A stretch of 64,000 nucleotides of DNA, taken from positions 56,336,977 through 56,400,976 of the forward strand of contig OX326957.1 in assembly GCA_946800325.1 (NCBI GenBank). The letters are read 5' to 3'. The translations under genes and the position numbers were made by a program. Below are positions 1 to 12,397 of the stretch, in pieces; the first letter of the stretch is position 1, and each line of letters starts with the position of its first letter. This stretch comes from Luzula sylvatica (Eukaryota; Streptophyta; Magnoliopsida; Poales; Juncaceae). The notes beneath the pieces are model-generated. The model saw only the letters and a program-made list of their open reading frames with translations. It made no database searches and was not told the DNA's origin.

Positions 1-2454
1 TATTTGAACTCCTCAAAGCGTAAAAATCTTGTTTTGAATCGAAAAATAAACTTTCTTAGTGTTTGTGAAATTTGGTGAAAAGTTATGTAGTAAAAGATAC
101 GATACAAATGATCTTAAAACACATTATTTGAACTCCTCAAAACGTTAAAATCTTGTTTTGAATCGAAAAACTAACTTTCGTAGTGTTTGTAAAATTTGGT
201 GAAAAGTTATGTAGTAAAAGATACGATAGAAATGATCTAAAAACACGTTATTTGAACTCATGAAAGCGTTAAAATCATGTTTTGAATCGAAAAACAATCT
301 TTCTTAGTGTTTGTGAAATTTGGTGAAAAGTTATGTAGTAAAAGATACGATACAAATGATCTAAAAACACGTTATTTGAACTCCTGAAAACGTTAAAATC
401 TAGTTTTGAATCGAAAAACAAACTTTCTTAATGTTTGTGAAATTTGGTGAAAAGTTATGTAGTAAAAGATACGATACAAATAATCTAAAAACACGTTATT
501 TGAACTCCTCAAAGCGTTAAAATTTTGTTTTGAATCGAAAAACAAACTTTCTTAGTGTTTGTAAAATTTGGTGAAAAGTTATGTAGTAAAAGATACAATA
601 CAAATGATCTTAAAACACATTATTTGAACTCCTCAAAGCGTAAAAATCTTGTTTTGAATCGAAAAACAAACTTTCTTAGTGTTTGTGAAATTTGGTGAAA
701 AGTTATGTAGTAAAAGATATGATACAAATGATCTAAAAACACGTTATTTGAACTCCTGAAAACGTTAAAATCTTGTTTTGAATCGAAAAACAAACTTTCT
801 TAGTGTTTGTGAAATTTGGTGAAAAGTTATGTAGTAAAAGATACGATACAAATAATCTAAAAACACGTTATTTGAACTCCTCAAAGCGTTAAAATCTTGT
901 TTTGAATCGAAAAACAAACTTTCTTAGTGTTTGTAAAATTTGGTGAAAAGTTATGTAGTAAAAGATACCATACAAATGATCTTAAAACACATTATTTGAA
1001 CTCCTCAAAGCGTTAAAATCTTGTTTTGAATCGAAAAACAAACTTTCGTAGTGTTTGTAAAATTTGGTGAAAAGTTATGTAGTAAAAGATATGATACAAA
1101 TGATCTAAAAACACGTTATTTGAACTCATGAAAGCGTTAAAATCTTGTTTTGAATCAAAAAACAAACTTTCTTAGTGTTTGTGAAATTTGGTGAAAAGTT
1201 ATGTATTAAAAGATACGATACAAATGATCTAAAAACGCGTTATTTGAATCCCCAAAGCGTTAAAATCTTGTTTTGAATCGAAAAACAAACTCTCTTAGTG
1301 TTTGTGAAATTTGGTGAAAAGTTATGTAGTAAAAGATATGATACAAATGATCTAAAAACACGTTATTTGAACTCCTGAAAACGTTAAAATCTTGTTTTGA
1401 ATCGAAAAACAAACTTTTTTAGTGTTTGTGAAATTTGGTGAAAAGTTATGTAGTAAAAGGTACGATACAAATGATCAAAAAACACGTTATTTGAGCTCCT
1501 CAAAGCATAAAAATCTTGTTTTGAATCGAAAAACAAACTTTCTTAGTGTTTGTGAAATTTGGTGAAAATTTATGTAGTAAAAGATACGATACAAATGATC
1601 TAAAAACATGTTATTTGAACACCTAAAAGCGTTAAAATCTTGTTTTGAATCGAAAAACAAACTTTCTTTGTGTTTGTGAAATTTGGTGAAAAGTTATGTA
1701 GTAAAAGATACGATACAAATGATCTAAAAACACGTTATTTGAACACCTCAAAGCGTTAAAATCGTGTTTTGAATCGAAAAACAAACTTTCTTAGTGTTTG
1801 TGAAATTTGGTGAAAAGTTATGTATTAAAAGATACGATACAAATGATCTAAAAACACATTATTTGAACTCCTCAAAGCGTTAAAATCTTGTTTTGAATCG
1901 AAAAACAAACTTTCTTAGTGTTTGTGAAATTTGGTGAAAAATTATGTAGTAAAAGATACGATAAAAATGATAAAAAACACGTTATTTGAACTCCTCAAAG
2001 CGTTAAAATCTTGTTTTGAATCTAAAAACAAACTTTCATAGAGTTTGTGAAATTTGGTGAAAAGTTATATAGTAAAAGGTACGATACAAATGATCTAAAA
2101 ACGCGTTATTTGAATCCCCAAAGCGTTAAAATCTTGTTTTGAATCGAAAAACAAAATTTCTTAGTGTTTGTGAAATTTGGTGAAAAGTTATGTTTTAAAA
2201 GATACGATACAAATGATCTAAAAACACGTTATTTGAACTCCTGAAAACATTAAAAATCTTGTTTTGAATCGAAAAACAAACTTTCTTGGTGTTTGTGAAA
2301 TTTGGTGAAAAGTTACGTAGTAAAAGATACGATACAAATAATCTAAAAACACGTTATTTGAACTCCTCAAAGCGTTAAAATCTTGTTTTGAATCGAAAAA
2401 CAAACTTTCTTAGTGTTTGGAAAATTTGGTGAAAAGTTATGTAGTAAAAGATAC
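1..2454 (+). repeat. HOR copy 1 (left-truncated by the window edge)
   Basis: It matches 2852-5181 with no difference that I could find except one monomer missing there. Shared rare variants include aaaaataaac at 44, taaaatcgtg near 1765 and gtttggaaaa near 2415. From 125 it also matches 7687-10016, but that copy lacks the rare variants, so copies 1 and 2 are the closer pair. Similarity stops at 2454, where this copy reads gatacgatac and the others gatacagtac. Confidence 0.88.
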
Positions 2455-2851
2455 GATACAAATGATCTAAAAACACGTTATTTGAACTCCTCAAAGCGTT
2501 AAAAATCTTGTTTTGAATCGAAAAACAAACTTTCTTAGTGTTTGTGAAATTTGGTGAAAAGTTATGTATTAAAAGATACGATACAAATGATCTAAAAACA
2601 CGTTATTTGAACTCCTGAAAACGTTAAAATCTTGTTTTGAATCGAAAAACAAACTTTCTTAGTGTTTGTGAAATTTGGTGAAAAGTTATGTAGTAAAAGA
2701 TACGATACAAATAATCTAAAAACACGTTATTTGAACTCCTCAAAGCGTTAAAATTTTGTTTTGAATCGAAAAACAAACTTTCTTAGTGTTTGTAAAATTT
2801 GGTGAAAAGTTATGTAGTAAAAGATACGATACAAATGATCTAAAAACATAT
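2455..2851 (+). repeat. Bridge monomers between HOR copies 1 and 2
   Basis: About three monomers join the end of copy 1 to the start of copy 2. They resemble 12650-13010 and 18480-18850, with the same gcgttaaaaatcttg, tatgtattaaaag and taaaattttg variants in order. The stretch is therefore a piece of another HOR type, not unique sequence. Confidence 0.75.
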
Positions 2852-3347
2852 TATTTGAACTCCTCAAAGCGTAAAAATCTTGTTTTGAATCGAAAAATAA
2901 ACTTTCTTAGTGTTTGTGAAATTTGGTGAAAAGTTATGTAGTAAAAGATACGATACAAATGATCTTAAAACACATTATTTGAACTCCTCAAAACGTTAAA
3001 ATCTTGTTTTGAATCGAAAAACTAACTTTCGTAGTGTTTGTAAAATTTGGTGAAAAGTTATGTAGTAAAAGATACGATAGAAATGATCTAAAAACACGTT
3101 ATTTGAACTCATGAAAGCGTTAAAATCATGTTTTGAATCGAAAAACAATCTTTCTTAGTGTTTGTGAAATTTGGTGAAAAGTTATGTAGTAAAAGATACG
3201 ATACAAATGATCTAAAAACACGTTATTTGAACTCCTGAAAACGTTAAAATCTAGTTTTGAATCGAAAAACAAACTTTCTTAATGTTTGTGAAATTTGGTG
3301 AAAAGTTATGTAGTAAAAGATACGATACAAATAATCTAAAAACACGT

Positions 3348-3471
3348 TATTTGAACTCCTCAAAGCGTTAAAATCTTGTTTTGAATCGAAAAACAAACTT
3401 TCTTAGTGTTTGTGAAATTTGGTGAAAAGTTATGTAGTAAAAGATATGATACAAATGATCTAAAAACACGT
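3348..3471 (+). repeat. Hybrid monomer at a one-monomer deletion
   Basis: In copy 1 the equivalent place holds two monomers, 497-620 (gttaaaattttg) and 621-744 (gtaaaaatcttg). Here one monomer reads gttaaaatcttg: it has the left marker of the first and the right markers of the second (gtgaaatttgg, gatatgatac). The exchange point falls within about 3369-3375. Copy 3 has both monomers, so the loss is private to copy 2. Confidence 0.85.
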
Positions 3472-6400
3472 TATTTGAACTCCTGAAAACGTTAAAATCT
3501 TGTTTTGAATCGAAAAACAAACTTTCTTAGTGTTTGTGAAATTTGGTGAAAAGTTATGTAGTAAAAGATACGATACAAATAATCTAAAAACACGTTATTT
3601 GAACTCCTCAAAGCGTTAAAATCTTGTTTTGAATCGAAAAACAAACTTTCTTAGTGTTTGTAAAATTTGGTGAAAAGTTATGTAGTAAAAGATACCATAC
3701 AAATGATCTTAAAACACATTATTTGAACTCCTCAAAGCGTTAAAATCTTGTTTTGAATCGAAAAACAAACTTTCGTAGTGTTTGTAAAATTTGGTGAAAA
3801 GTTATGTAGTAAAAGATATGATACAAATGATCTAAAAACACGTTATTTGAACTCATGAAAGCGTTAAAATCTTGTTTTGAATCAAAAAACAAACTTTCTT
3901 AGTGTTTGTGAAATTTGGTGAAAAGTTATGTATTAAAAGATACGATACAAATGATCTAAAAACGCGTTATTTGAATCCCCAAAGCGTTAAAATCTTGTTT
4001 TGAATCGAAAAACAAACTCTCTTAGTGTTTGTGAAATTTGGTGAAAAGTTATGTAGTAAAAGATATGATACAAATGATCTAAAAACACGTTATTTGAACT
4101 CCTGAAAACGTTAAAATCTTGTTTTGAATCGAAAAACAAACTTTTTTAGTGTTTGTGAAATTTGGTGAAAAGTTATGTAGTAAAAGGTACGATACAAATG
4201 ATCAAAAAACACGTTATTTGAGCTCCTCAAAGCATAAAAATCTTGTTTTGAATCGAAAAACAAACTTTCTTAGTGTTTGTGAAATTTGGTGAAAATTTAT
4301 GTAGTAAAAGATACGATACAAATGATCTAAAAACATGTTATTTGAACACCTAAAAGCGTTAAAATCTTGTTTTGAATCGAAAAACAAACTTTCTTTGTGT
4401 TTGTGAAATTTGGTGAAAAGTTATGTAGTAAAAGATACGATACAAATGATCTAAAAACACGTTATTTGAACACCTCAAAGCGTTAAAATCGTGTTTTGAA
4501 TCGAAAAACAAACTTTCTTAGTGTTTGTGAAATTTGGTGAAAAGTTATGTATTAAAAGATACGATACAAATGATCTAAAAACACATTATTTGAACTCCTC
4601 AAAGCGTTAAAATCTTGTTTTGAATCGAAAAACAAACTTTCTTAGTGTTTGTGAAATTTGGTGAAAAATTATGTAGTAAAAGATACGATAAAAATGATAA
4701 AAAACACGTTATTTGAACTCCTCAAAGCGTTAAAATCTTGTTTTGAATCTAAAAACAAACTTTCATAGAGTTTGTGAAATTTGGTGAAAAGTTATATAGT
4801 AAAAGGTACGATACAAATGATCTAAAAACGCGTTATTTGAATCCCCAAAGCGTTAAAATCTTGTTTTGAATCGAAAAACAAAATTTCTTAGTGTTTGTGA
4901 AATTTGGTGAAAAGTTATGTTTTAAAAGATACGATACAAATGATCTAAAAACACGTTATTTGAACTCCTGAAAACATTAAAAATCTTGTTTTGAATCGAA
5001 AAACAAACTTTCTTGGTGTTTGTGAAATTTGGTGAAAAGTTACGTAGTAAAAGATACGATACAAATAATCTAAAAACACGTTATTTGAACTCCTCAAAGC
5101 GTTAAAATCTTGTTTTGAATCGAAAAACAAACTTTCTTAGTGTTTGGAAAATTTGGTGAAAAGTTATGTAGTAAAAGATACAGTACAAATGATCTTAAAA
5201 CACATTATTTGAACTACTCAAAGCGTAAAAATCTTCTTTTGAATTGAAAAACAAACTTTCGTAGTGTTTGTGAAATTTGGTGAAAAGTTATGTAGTAAAT
5301 GATAAGATACAAATGATCTAAAAACACGTTATTTGAACTCCTCAAAGCGTTAAGATCATGTTTTGAATCGAAATACAAACTTTCTTAGTGTTTGTGAAAT
5401 TTGGTGAAAAGTTATGTAGTAAAAGATACGATACAAATGATCTAAAAACTCGTTATTTGAACTCCTCAAAGCGTTAAAATCTTGTTTTGAACCGAAAAAC
5501 AAACTTTCTTAGTGTTTGTGAAATTTGGTGAAAAGTTATGTAGTAAAAGATACGATACAAATGATCTAAAAACACGTTATTTGAACTCCTGAAAACGTTA
5601 AAATCTTGTTTTGAATCGAAAAACAAACTTTCTTAGTGTTTGTGAAATTTGGTGAAAAGTTATGTAGTAAAAGATACGATACAAATAATCCAAAAACACG
5701 TTATTTGAACTCCTCAAAGCGTTAAAATCTTGTTTTGAATCGAAAAACAAAATTTCTTAGTGTTTGTAAAATTTGGTGAAAAGTTATGTAGTAAAAGATA
5801 CAATACAAATGATCTTAAAACACATTATTTGAACTCCTCAAAGCGTAAAAATCTTGTTTTGAATCGAAAAACAAACTTTCTTAGTGTTTGTGAAATTTGG
5901 TGAAAAGTTATGAAGTAAAAGATACGATACAAATGATCTAAAAACACGTTATTTGAACTCCTCAAAGCGTTAAAATCTTGTTTTGAATCGAAAAACAAAC
6001 TTTCTTAGTGTTTGTGAAATTTGGTGAAAAGTTATGTAGTAAAAGATACGATACAAATGATCTAAAAACACGTTATTTGAACTCCTGAAAACGTTAAAAT
6101 CTTGTTTTGAATCGAAAAACAAACTTTCTTAGTGTTTGTGAAATTTGGTGAAAAGTTATGTAGTAAAAGATACGATACAAATAATCTAAAAATACGTTAT
6201 TTGAACTCCTCAAAGCGTTAAAATCTTGTTTTGAATCGAAAAACAAACTTTCTTAGTGTTTGTAAAATTTGGTGAAAAGTTATGTAGTAAAAGATACCAT
6301 ACAAATGATCATAAAACACATTATTTGAACTCCTCAAAGCATAAAAATCTTGTTTTGAATCGAAAAACAAACTTTCTTAGTGTTTGTGAAATTTGGTGAA

Positions 6401-6845
6401 AAGTTATGTAGTAAAAGATATGATACAAATGATCTAAAAACACGTTATTTGAACTCCTGAAAACGTTAAAATCTTGTTTTGAATCGAAAAACAAACTTTC
6501 TTAGTGTTTGTGAAATTTGGTGAAAAGTTATGTAGTAAAAGATACGATACAAATAATCTAAAAACACGTTATTTGAACTCCTCAAAGCGTTAAAATGTTG
6601 TTTTGAATCGAAAAACAAACTTTCTTAGTGTTTGTAAAATTTGGTGAAAAGTTATGTAGTAAAAGATACCATACAAATGATCTTAAAACACATCATTTGA
6701 ACTCCTCAAAGCGTTAAAATCTTGTTTTGAATCGAAAAACAAATTTTCGTAGTGTTTGTAAAATTTGGTGAAAAGTTATGTAGTAAAAGATATGATACAA
6801 AAGATCTAAAAACACGTTATTTGAACTCATGAAAGCGTTAAAATC

Positions 6846-6997
6846 AAAGAAAGTTTGTTTTTCGATTCAAAACAAGATTTTAACGCTTTGAAGAGTTCAA
6901 ATAACGTGTTTTTAGATCGTTTGTATCGTATATTTTACTACATAACTTTTCACCAAATTTCACAAACACTAAGAAAGATTGTTTTTCGATGCAAAAC
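6846..6997 (-). repeat. Microinversion 1 (152 bp), class A
   Basis: One monomer plus 28 bp is in minus orientation. The left junction joins monomer phase 28 (gttaaaatc) to inverted phase 57; the right joins inverted phase 31 (gcaaaac) to forward phase 56 (atagagtttg). The distance between flanking forward monomer starts (6818 and 7067) is 249, two monomers plus 1, so it is an in-place inversion. Class A markers are gttaaaatgttg near 6593 and acaaaagatc near 6797 on the left, and gatccaaaaac near 7177 on the right. Confidence 0.93.
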
Positions 6998-7686
6998 ATA
7001 GAGTTTGTGCAATTTGGTAAAAAGTTATGTAGTAAAGGATACGATACAAATGATCTAAAAACACGTTATTTGAACTCCTCAAAGCGTTAAAATCTTGTTT
7101 TGAATCTGAAAACAAACTTTCTTAGTGTTTGTGAAATTTGGTGAAAAGTTATCTAGTAAAAGGTACGATACAAATGATCCAAAAACACGTTATTTGAACT
7201 CCTCAAAGCGTTCAAATCTTGTTTTGAATCGAAAAACAAACTTTCTTAGTGTTTGTGAAATTTGGTGAAAAGTTATGTAGTAAAAGATACGATACAAATG
7301 ATCTAAAAACACGTTTTTTGAACTCCTGAAAACGTTAAAATCTTGTTTTGAATCTAAAAAAAAACTTTTTTAGTGTTTGTGAAATTTGGTGAAAAGTTAT
7401 GTAGTAAAAGATACGATACAAATGATCTAAAAACACGTTATTTGAACTCCTCAAAGCGTTAAAATCTTGTTTTGAATCGAAAAACAAACTTTCTTTGTGT
7501 TTGTAAAATTTGGTGAAAAGTTATGTAGTAAAAGATACGATACAAATGATCTAAAAACACATTATTTGAACTCCTCAAAGCGTTAAAATCTAGTTTTGAA
7601 TCGAAAAACAAACTTTCTAAGTGTTTGTAAAATTTTGTGAAAAGTTATGTAGTAAAAGATACGATACAAATGATCTTAAAACACAT

Positions 7687-10600
7687 TATTTGAACTCCTC
7701 AAAGCGTTAAAATCTTGTTTTGAATCGAAAAACTAACTTTCGTAGTGTTTGTAAAATTTGGTGAAAAGTTATGTAGTAAAAGATACGATAGAAATGATCT
7801 AAAAACACGTTATTTGAACTCATGAAAGCGTTAAAATCATGTTTTGAATCGAAAAACAATCTTTCTTAGTGTTTGTGAAATTTGGTGAAAAGTTATGTAG
7901 TAAAAGATACGATACAAATGATCTAAAAACACGTTATTTGAACTCCTGAAAACGTTAAAATCTAGTTTTGAATCGAAAAACAAACTTTCTTAATGTTTGT
8001 GAAATTTGGTGAAAAGTTATGTAGTAAAAGATACGATACAAATAATCTAAAAACACGTTATTTGAACTCCTCAAAGCGTTAAAATTTTGTTTTGAATCGA
8101 AAAACAAACTTTCTTAGTGTTTGTAAAATTTGGTGAAAAGTTATGTAGTAAAAGATACAATACAAATGATCTTAAAACACATTATTTGAACTCCTCAAAG
8201 CGTAAAAATCTTGTTTTGAATCGAAAAACAAACTTTCTTAGTGTTTGTGAAATTTGGTGAAAAGTTATGTAGTAAAAGATATGATACAAATGATCTAAAA
8301 ACACGTTATTTGAACTCCTGAAAACGTTAAAATCTTGTTTTGAATCGAAAAACAAACTTTCTTAGTGTTTGTGAAATTTGGTGAAAAGTTATGTAGTAAA
8401 AGATACGATACAAATAATCTAAAAACACGTCATTTGAACTCCTCAAAGCGTTAAAATCTTGTTTTGAATCGAAAAACAAACTTTCTTAGTGTTTGTAAAA
8501 TTTGGTGAAAAGTTATGTAGTAAAAGATACCATACAAATGATCTTAAAACACATTATTTGAACTCCTCAAAGCGTTAAAATCTTGTTTTGAATCGAAAAA
8601 CAAACTTTCGTAGTGTTTGTAAAATTTGGTGAAAAGTTATGTAGTAAAAGATATGATACAAATGATCTAAAAACACGTTATTTGAACTCATGAAAGCGTT
8701 AAAATCTTGTTTTGAATCGAAAAACAAACTTTCTTAGTGTTTGTGAAATTTGGTGAAAAGTTATGTATTAAAAGATACGATACAAATGATCTAAAAACGC
8801 GTTATTTGAATCCCCAAAGCGTTAAAATCTTGTTTTGAATCGAAAAACAAACTCTCTTAGTGTTTGTGAAATTTGGTGAAAAGTTATGTAGTAAAAGATA
8901 TGATACAAATGATCTAAAAACACGTTATTTGAACTCCTGAAAACGTTAAAATCTTGTTTTGAATCGAAAAACAAACTTTCTTAGTGTTTGTGAAATTTGG
9001 TGAAAAGTTATGTAGTAAAAGGTACGATACAAATGATCAAAAAACACGTTATTTGAGCTCCTCAAAGCATAAAAATCTTGTTTTGAATCGAAAAACAAAC
9101 TTTCTTAGTGTTTGTGAAATTTGGTGAAAATTTATGTAGTAAAAGATACGATACAAATGATCTAAAAACACGTTATTTGAACACCTAAAAGCGTTAAAAT
9201 CTTGTTTTGAATCGAAAAACAAACTTTCTTTGTGTTTGTGAAATTTGGTGAAAAGTTATGTAGTAAAAGATACGATACAAATGATCTAAAAACACGTTAT
9301 TTGAACACCTCAAAGCGTTAAAATCTTGTTTTGAATCGAAAAACAAACTTTCTTAGTGTTTGTGAAATTTGGTGAAAAGTTATGTATTAAAAGATACGAT
9401 ACAAATGATCTAAAAACACATTATTTGAACTCCTCAAAGCGTTAAAATCTTGTTTTGAATCGAAAAACAAACTTTCTTAGTGTTTGTGAAATTTGGTGAA
9501 AAATTATGTAGTAAAAGATACGATAAAAATGATAAAAAACACGTTATTTGAACTCCTCAAAGCGTTAAAATCTTGTTTTGAATCTAAAAACAAACTTTCA
9601 TAGAGTTTGTGAAATTTGGTGAAAAGTTATATAGTAAAAGGTACGATACAAATGATCTAAAAACGCGTTATTTGAATCCCCAAAGCGTTAAAATCTTGTT
9701 TTGAATCGAAAAACAAAATTTCTTAGTGTTTGTGAAATTTGGTGAAAAGTTATGTTTTAAAAGATACGATACAAATGATCTAAAAACACGTTATTTGAAC
9801 TCCTGAAAACATTAAAAATCTTGTTTTGAATCGAAAAACAAACTTTCTTGGTGTTTGTGAAATTTGGTGAAAAGTTACGTAGTAAAAGATACGATACAAA
9901 TAATCTAAAAACACGTTATTTGAACTCCTCAAAGCGTTAAAATCTTGTTTTGAATCGAAAAACAAACTTTCTTAGTGTTTGTAAAATTTGGTGAAAAGTT
10001 ATGTAGTAAAAGATACAGTACAAATGATCTTAAAACACATTATTTGAACTACTCAAAGCGTAAAAATCTTCTTTTGAATTGAAAAACAAACTTTCGTAGT
10101 GTTTGTGAAATTTGGTGAAAAGTTATGTAGTAAATGATAAGATACAAATGATCTAAAAACACGTTATTTGAACTCCTCAAAGCGTTAAGATCATGTTTTG
10201 AATCGAAATACAAACTTTCTTAGTGTTTGTGAAATTTGGTGAAAAGTTATGTAGTAAAAGATACGATACAAATGATCTAAAAACTCGTTATTTGAACTCC
10301 TCAAAGCGTTAAAATCTTGTTTTGAACCGAAAAACAAACTTTCTTAGTGTTTGTGAAATTTGGTGAAAAGTTATGTAGTAAAAGATACGATACAAATGAT
10401 CTAAAAACACGTTATTTGAACTCCTGAAAACGTTAAAATCTTGTTTTGAATCGAAAAACAAACTTTCTTAGTGTTTGTGAAATTTGGTGAAAAGTTATGT
10501 AGTAAAAGATACGATACAAATAATCTAAAAACACGTTATTTGAACTCCTCAAAGCGTTAAAATCTTGTTTTGAATCGAAAAACAAAATTTCTTAGTGTTT

Positions 10601-12397
10601 GTAAAATTTGGTGAAAAGTTATGTAGTAAAAGATACAATACAAATGATCTTAAAACACATTATTTGAACTCCTCAAAGCGTAAAAATCTTGTTTTGAATC
10701 GAAAAACAAACTTTCTTAGTGTTTGTGAAATTTGGTGAAAAGTTATGTAGTAAAAGATACGATACAAATGATCTAAAAACACGTTATTTGAACTCCTCAA
10801 AGCGTTAAAATCTTGTTTTGAATCGAAAAACAAACTTTCTTAGTGTTTGTGAAATTTGGTGAAAAGTTATGTAGTAAAAGATATGATACAAATGATCTAA
10901 AAACACGTTATTTGAACTCCTGAAAACGTTAAAATCTTGTTTTGAATCGAAAAACAAACTTTCTTAGTGTTTGTGAAATTTGGTGAAAAGTTATGTAGTA
11001 AAAGATACGATACAAATAATCTAAAAATACGTTATTTGAACTCCTCAAAGCGTTAAAATCTTGTTTTGAATCGAAAAACAAACTTTCTTAGTGTTTGTAA
11101 AATTTGGTGAAAAGTTATGTAGTAAAAGATACAATACAAATGATCTTAAAACACATTATTTGAACTCCTCAAAGCATAAAAATCTTGTTTTGAATCGAAA
11201 AACAAACTTTCTTAGTGTTTGTGAAATTTGGTGAAAAGTTATGTAGTAAATGATATGATACAAATGATCTAAAAACACGTTATTTGAACTCCTGAAAACG
11301 TTAAAATCTTGTTTTGAATCGAAAAACAAACTTTCTTAGTGTTTGTGAAATTTGGTGAAAAGTTATGTAGTAAAAGATACGATACAAATAATCTAAAAAC
11401 ACGTTATTTGAACTCCTCAAAGCGTTAAAATGTTGTTTTGAATCGAAAAACAAACTTTCTTAGTGTTTGTAAAATTTGGTGAAAAGTTATGTAGTAAAAG
11501 ATACCATACAAATGATCTTAAAACACATCATTTGAACTCCTCAAAGCGTTAAAATCTTGTTTTGAATCGAAAAACAAATTTTCGTAGTGTTTGTAAAATT
11601 TGGTGAAAAGTTATGTAGTAAAAGATATGATACAAAAGATCTAAAAACACATTATTTGAACTCATGAAAGCGTTAAAATCAAAGAAAGTTTGTTTTTCGA
11701 TTCAAAACAAGATTTTAACGCTTTGAAGAGTTCAAATAACGTGTTTTTAGATCGTTTGTATCGTATATTTTACTACATAACTTTTCACCAAATTTCACAA
11801 ACACTAAGAAAGATTGTTTTTCGATGCAAAACATAGAGTTTGTGAAATTTGGTAAAAAGTTATGTAGTAAAGGATACGATACAAATGATCTAAAAACACG
11901 TTATTTGAACTCCTCAAAGCGTTAAAATCTTGTTTTGAATCTGAAAACAAACTTTCTTAGTGTTTGTGAAATTTGGTGAAAAGTTATGTAGTAAAAGGTA
12001 CGATACAAATGATCCAAAAACACGTTATTTGAACTCCTCAAAGTGTTCAAATCTTGTTTTGAATCGAAAAACAAACTTTCTTAGTGTTTGTGAAATTTGG
12101 TGAAAAGTTATGTAGTAAAAGATACGATACAAATGATCTAAAAACACGTTTTTTGAACTCCTGAAAACGTTAAAATCTTGTTTTGAATCTAAAAAAAAAC
12201 TTTTTTAGTGTTTGTGAAATTTGGTGAAAAGTTATGTAGTAAAAGATACGATACAAATGATCTAAAAACACGTTATTTGAACTCCTCAAAGCGTTAAAAT
12301 CTAGTTTTGAATCGAAAAACAAACTTTCTAAGTGTTTGTAAAATTTGGTGAAAAGTTATGTAGTAAAAGATACGATACAAATGATCTTAAAACACAT
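7687..12397 (+). repeat. 4711-bp HOR copy 3
   Basis: It is a tandem neighbour of 2976-7686; most landmarks lie 4835 bp downstream of their partners (gatacagtac at 5177 and 10012, microinversion at 6846 and 11681). It retains the monomer lost from copy 2 near 3372 and lacks the one at 7440-7560 of copy 2, the fusion lying near 12275-12300. A fourth copy seems to start at 12398 but diverges after two monomers. Confidence 0.87.
11681..11832 (-). repeat. Microinversion 2 (152 bp), class A
   Basis: Same length and junctions as the copy 4835 bp upstream, whose HOR partner it is. Left-flank markers gttaaaatgttg (near 11427) and acaaaagatc (near 11632) and the right-flank gatccaaaaac are all present. 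Confidence 0.93.

Larger units (their letters stand above)
2976..7686 (+). repeat. 4711-bp HOR copy 2
   Basis: This is the first of two adjacent 4711-bp units (the next is 7687-12397). Relative to copies 1 and 3 it has lost exactly one monomer near 3370-3375, but it keeps one near 7440-7560 that copy 3 has lost, so the lengths are equal. It contains the microinversion at 6846-6997. The final monomer carries taaaattttgtg near 7628. Confidence 0.88.

Noticed and set aside
2218..2403. Minus-strand 61-codon open frame, repeated at 4945, 9780, 14992, 37543 and 62187
   Set aside because: It is a translation of the satellite itself. 124 is not a multiple of three, so each monomer shifts the frame and stops follow; there is no codon bias or recognisable domain.
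6846..6997. Inserted mobile element such as a MITE
   Set aside because: The 152 bp is inverted satellite monomer at a site with almost no net length change. There are no terminal inverted repeats of its own and no target-site duplication.
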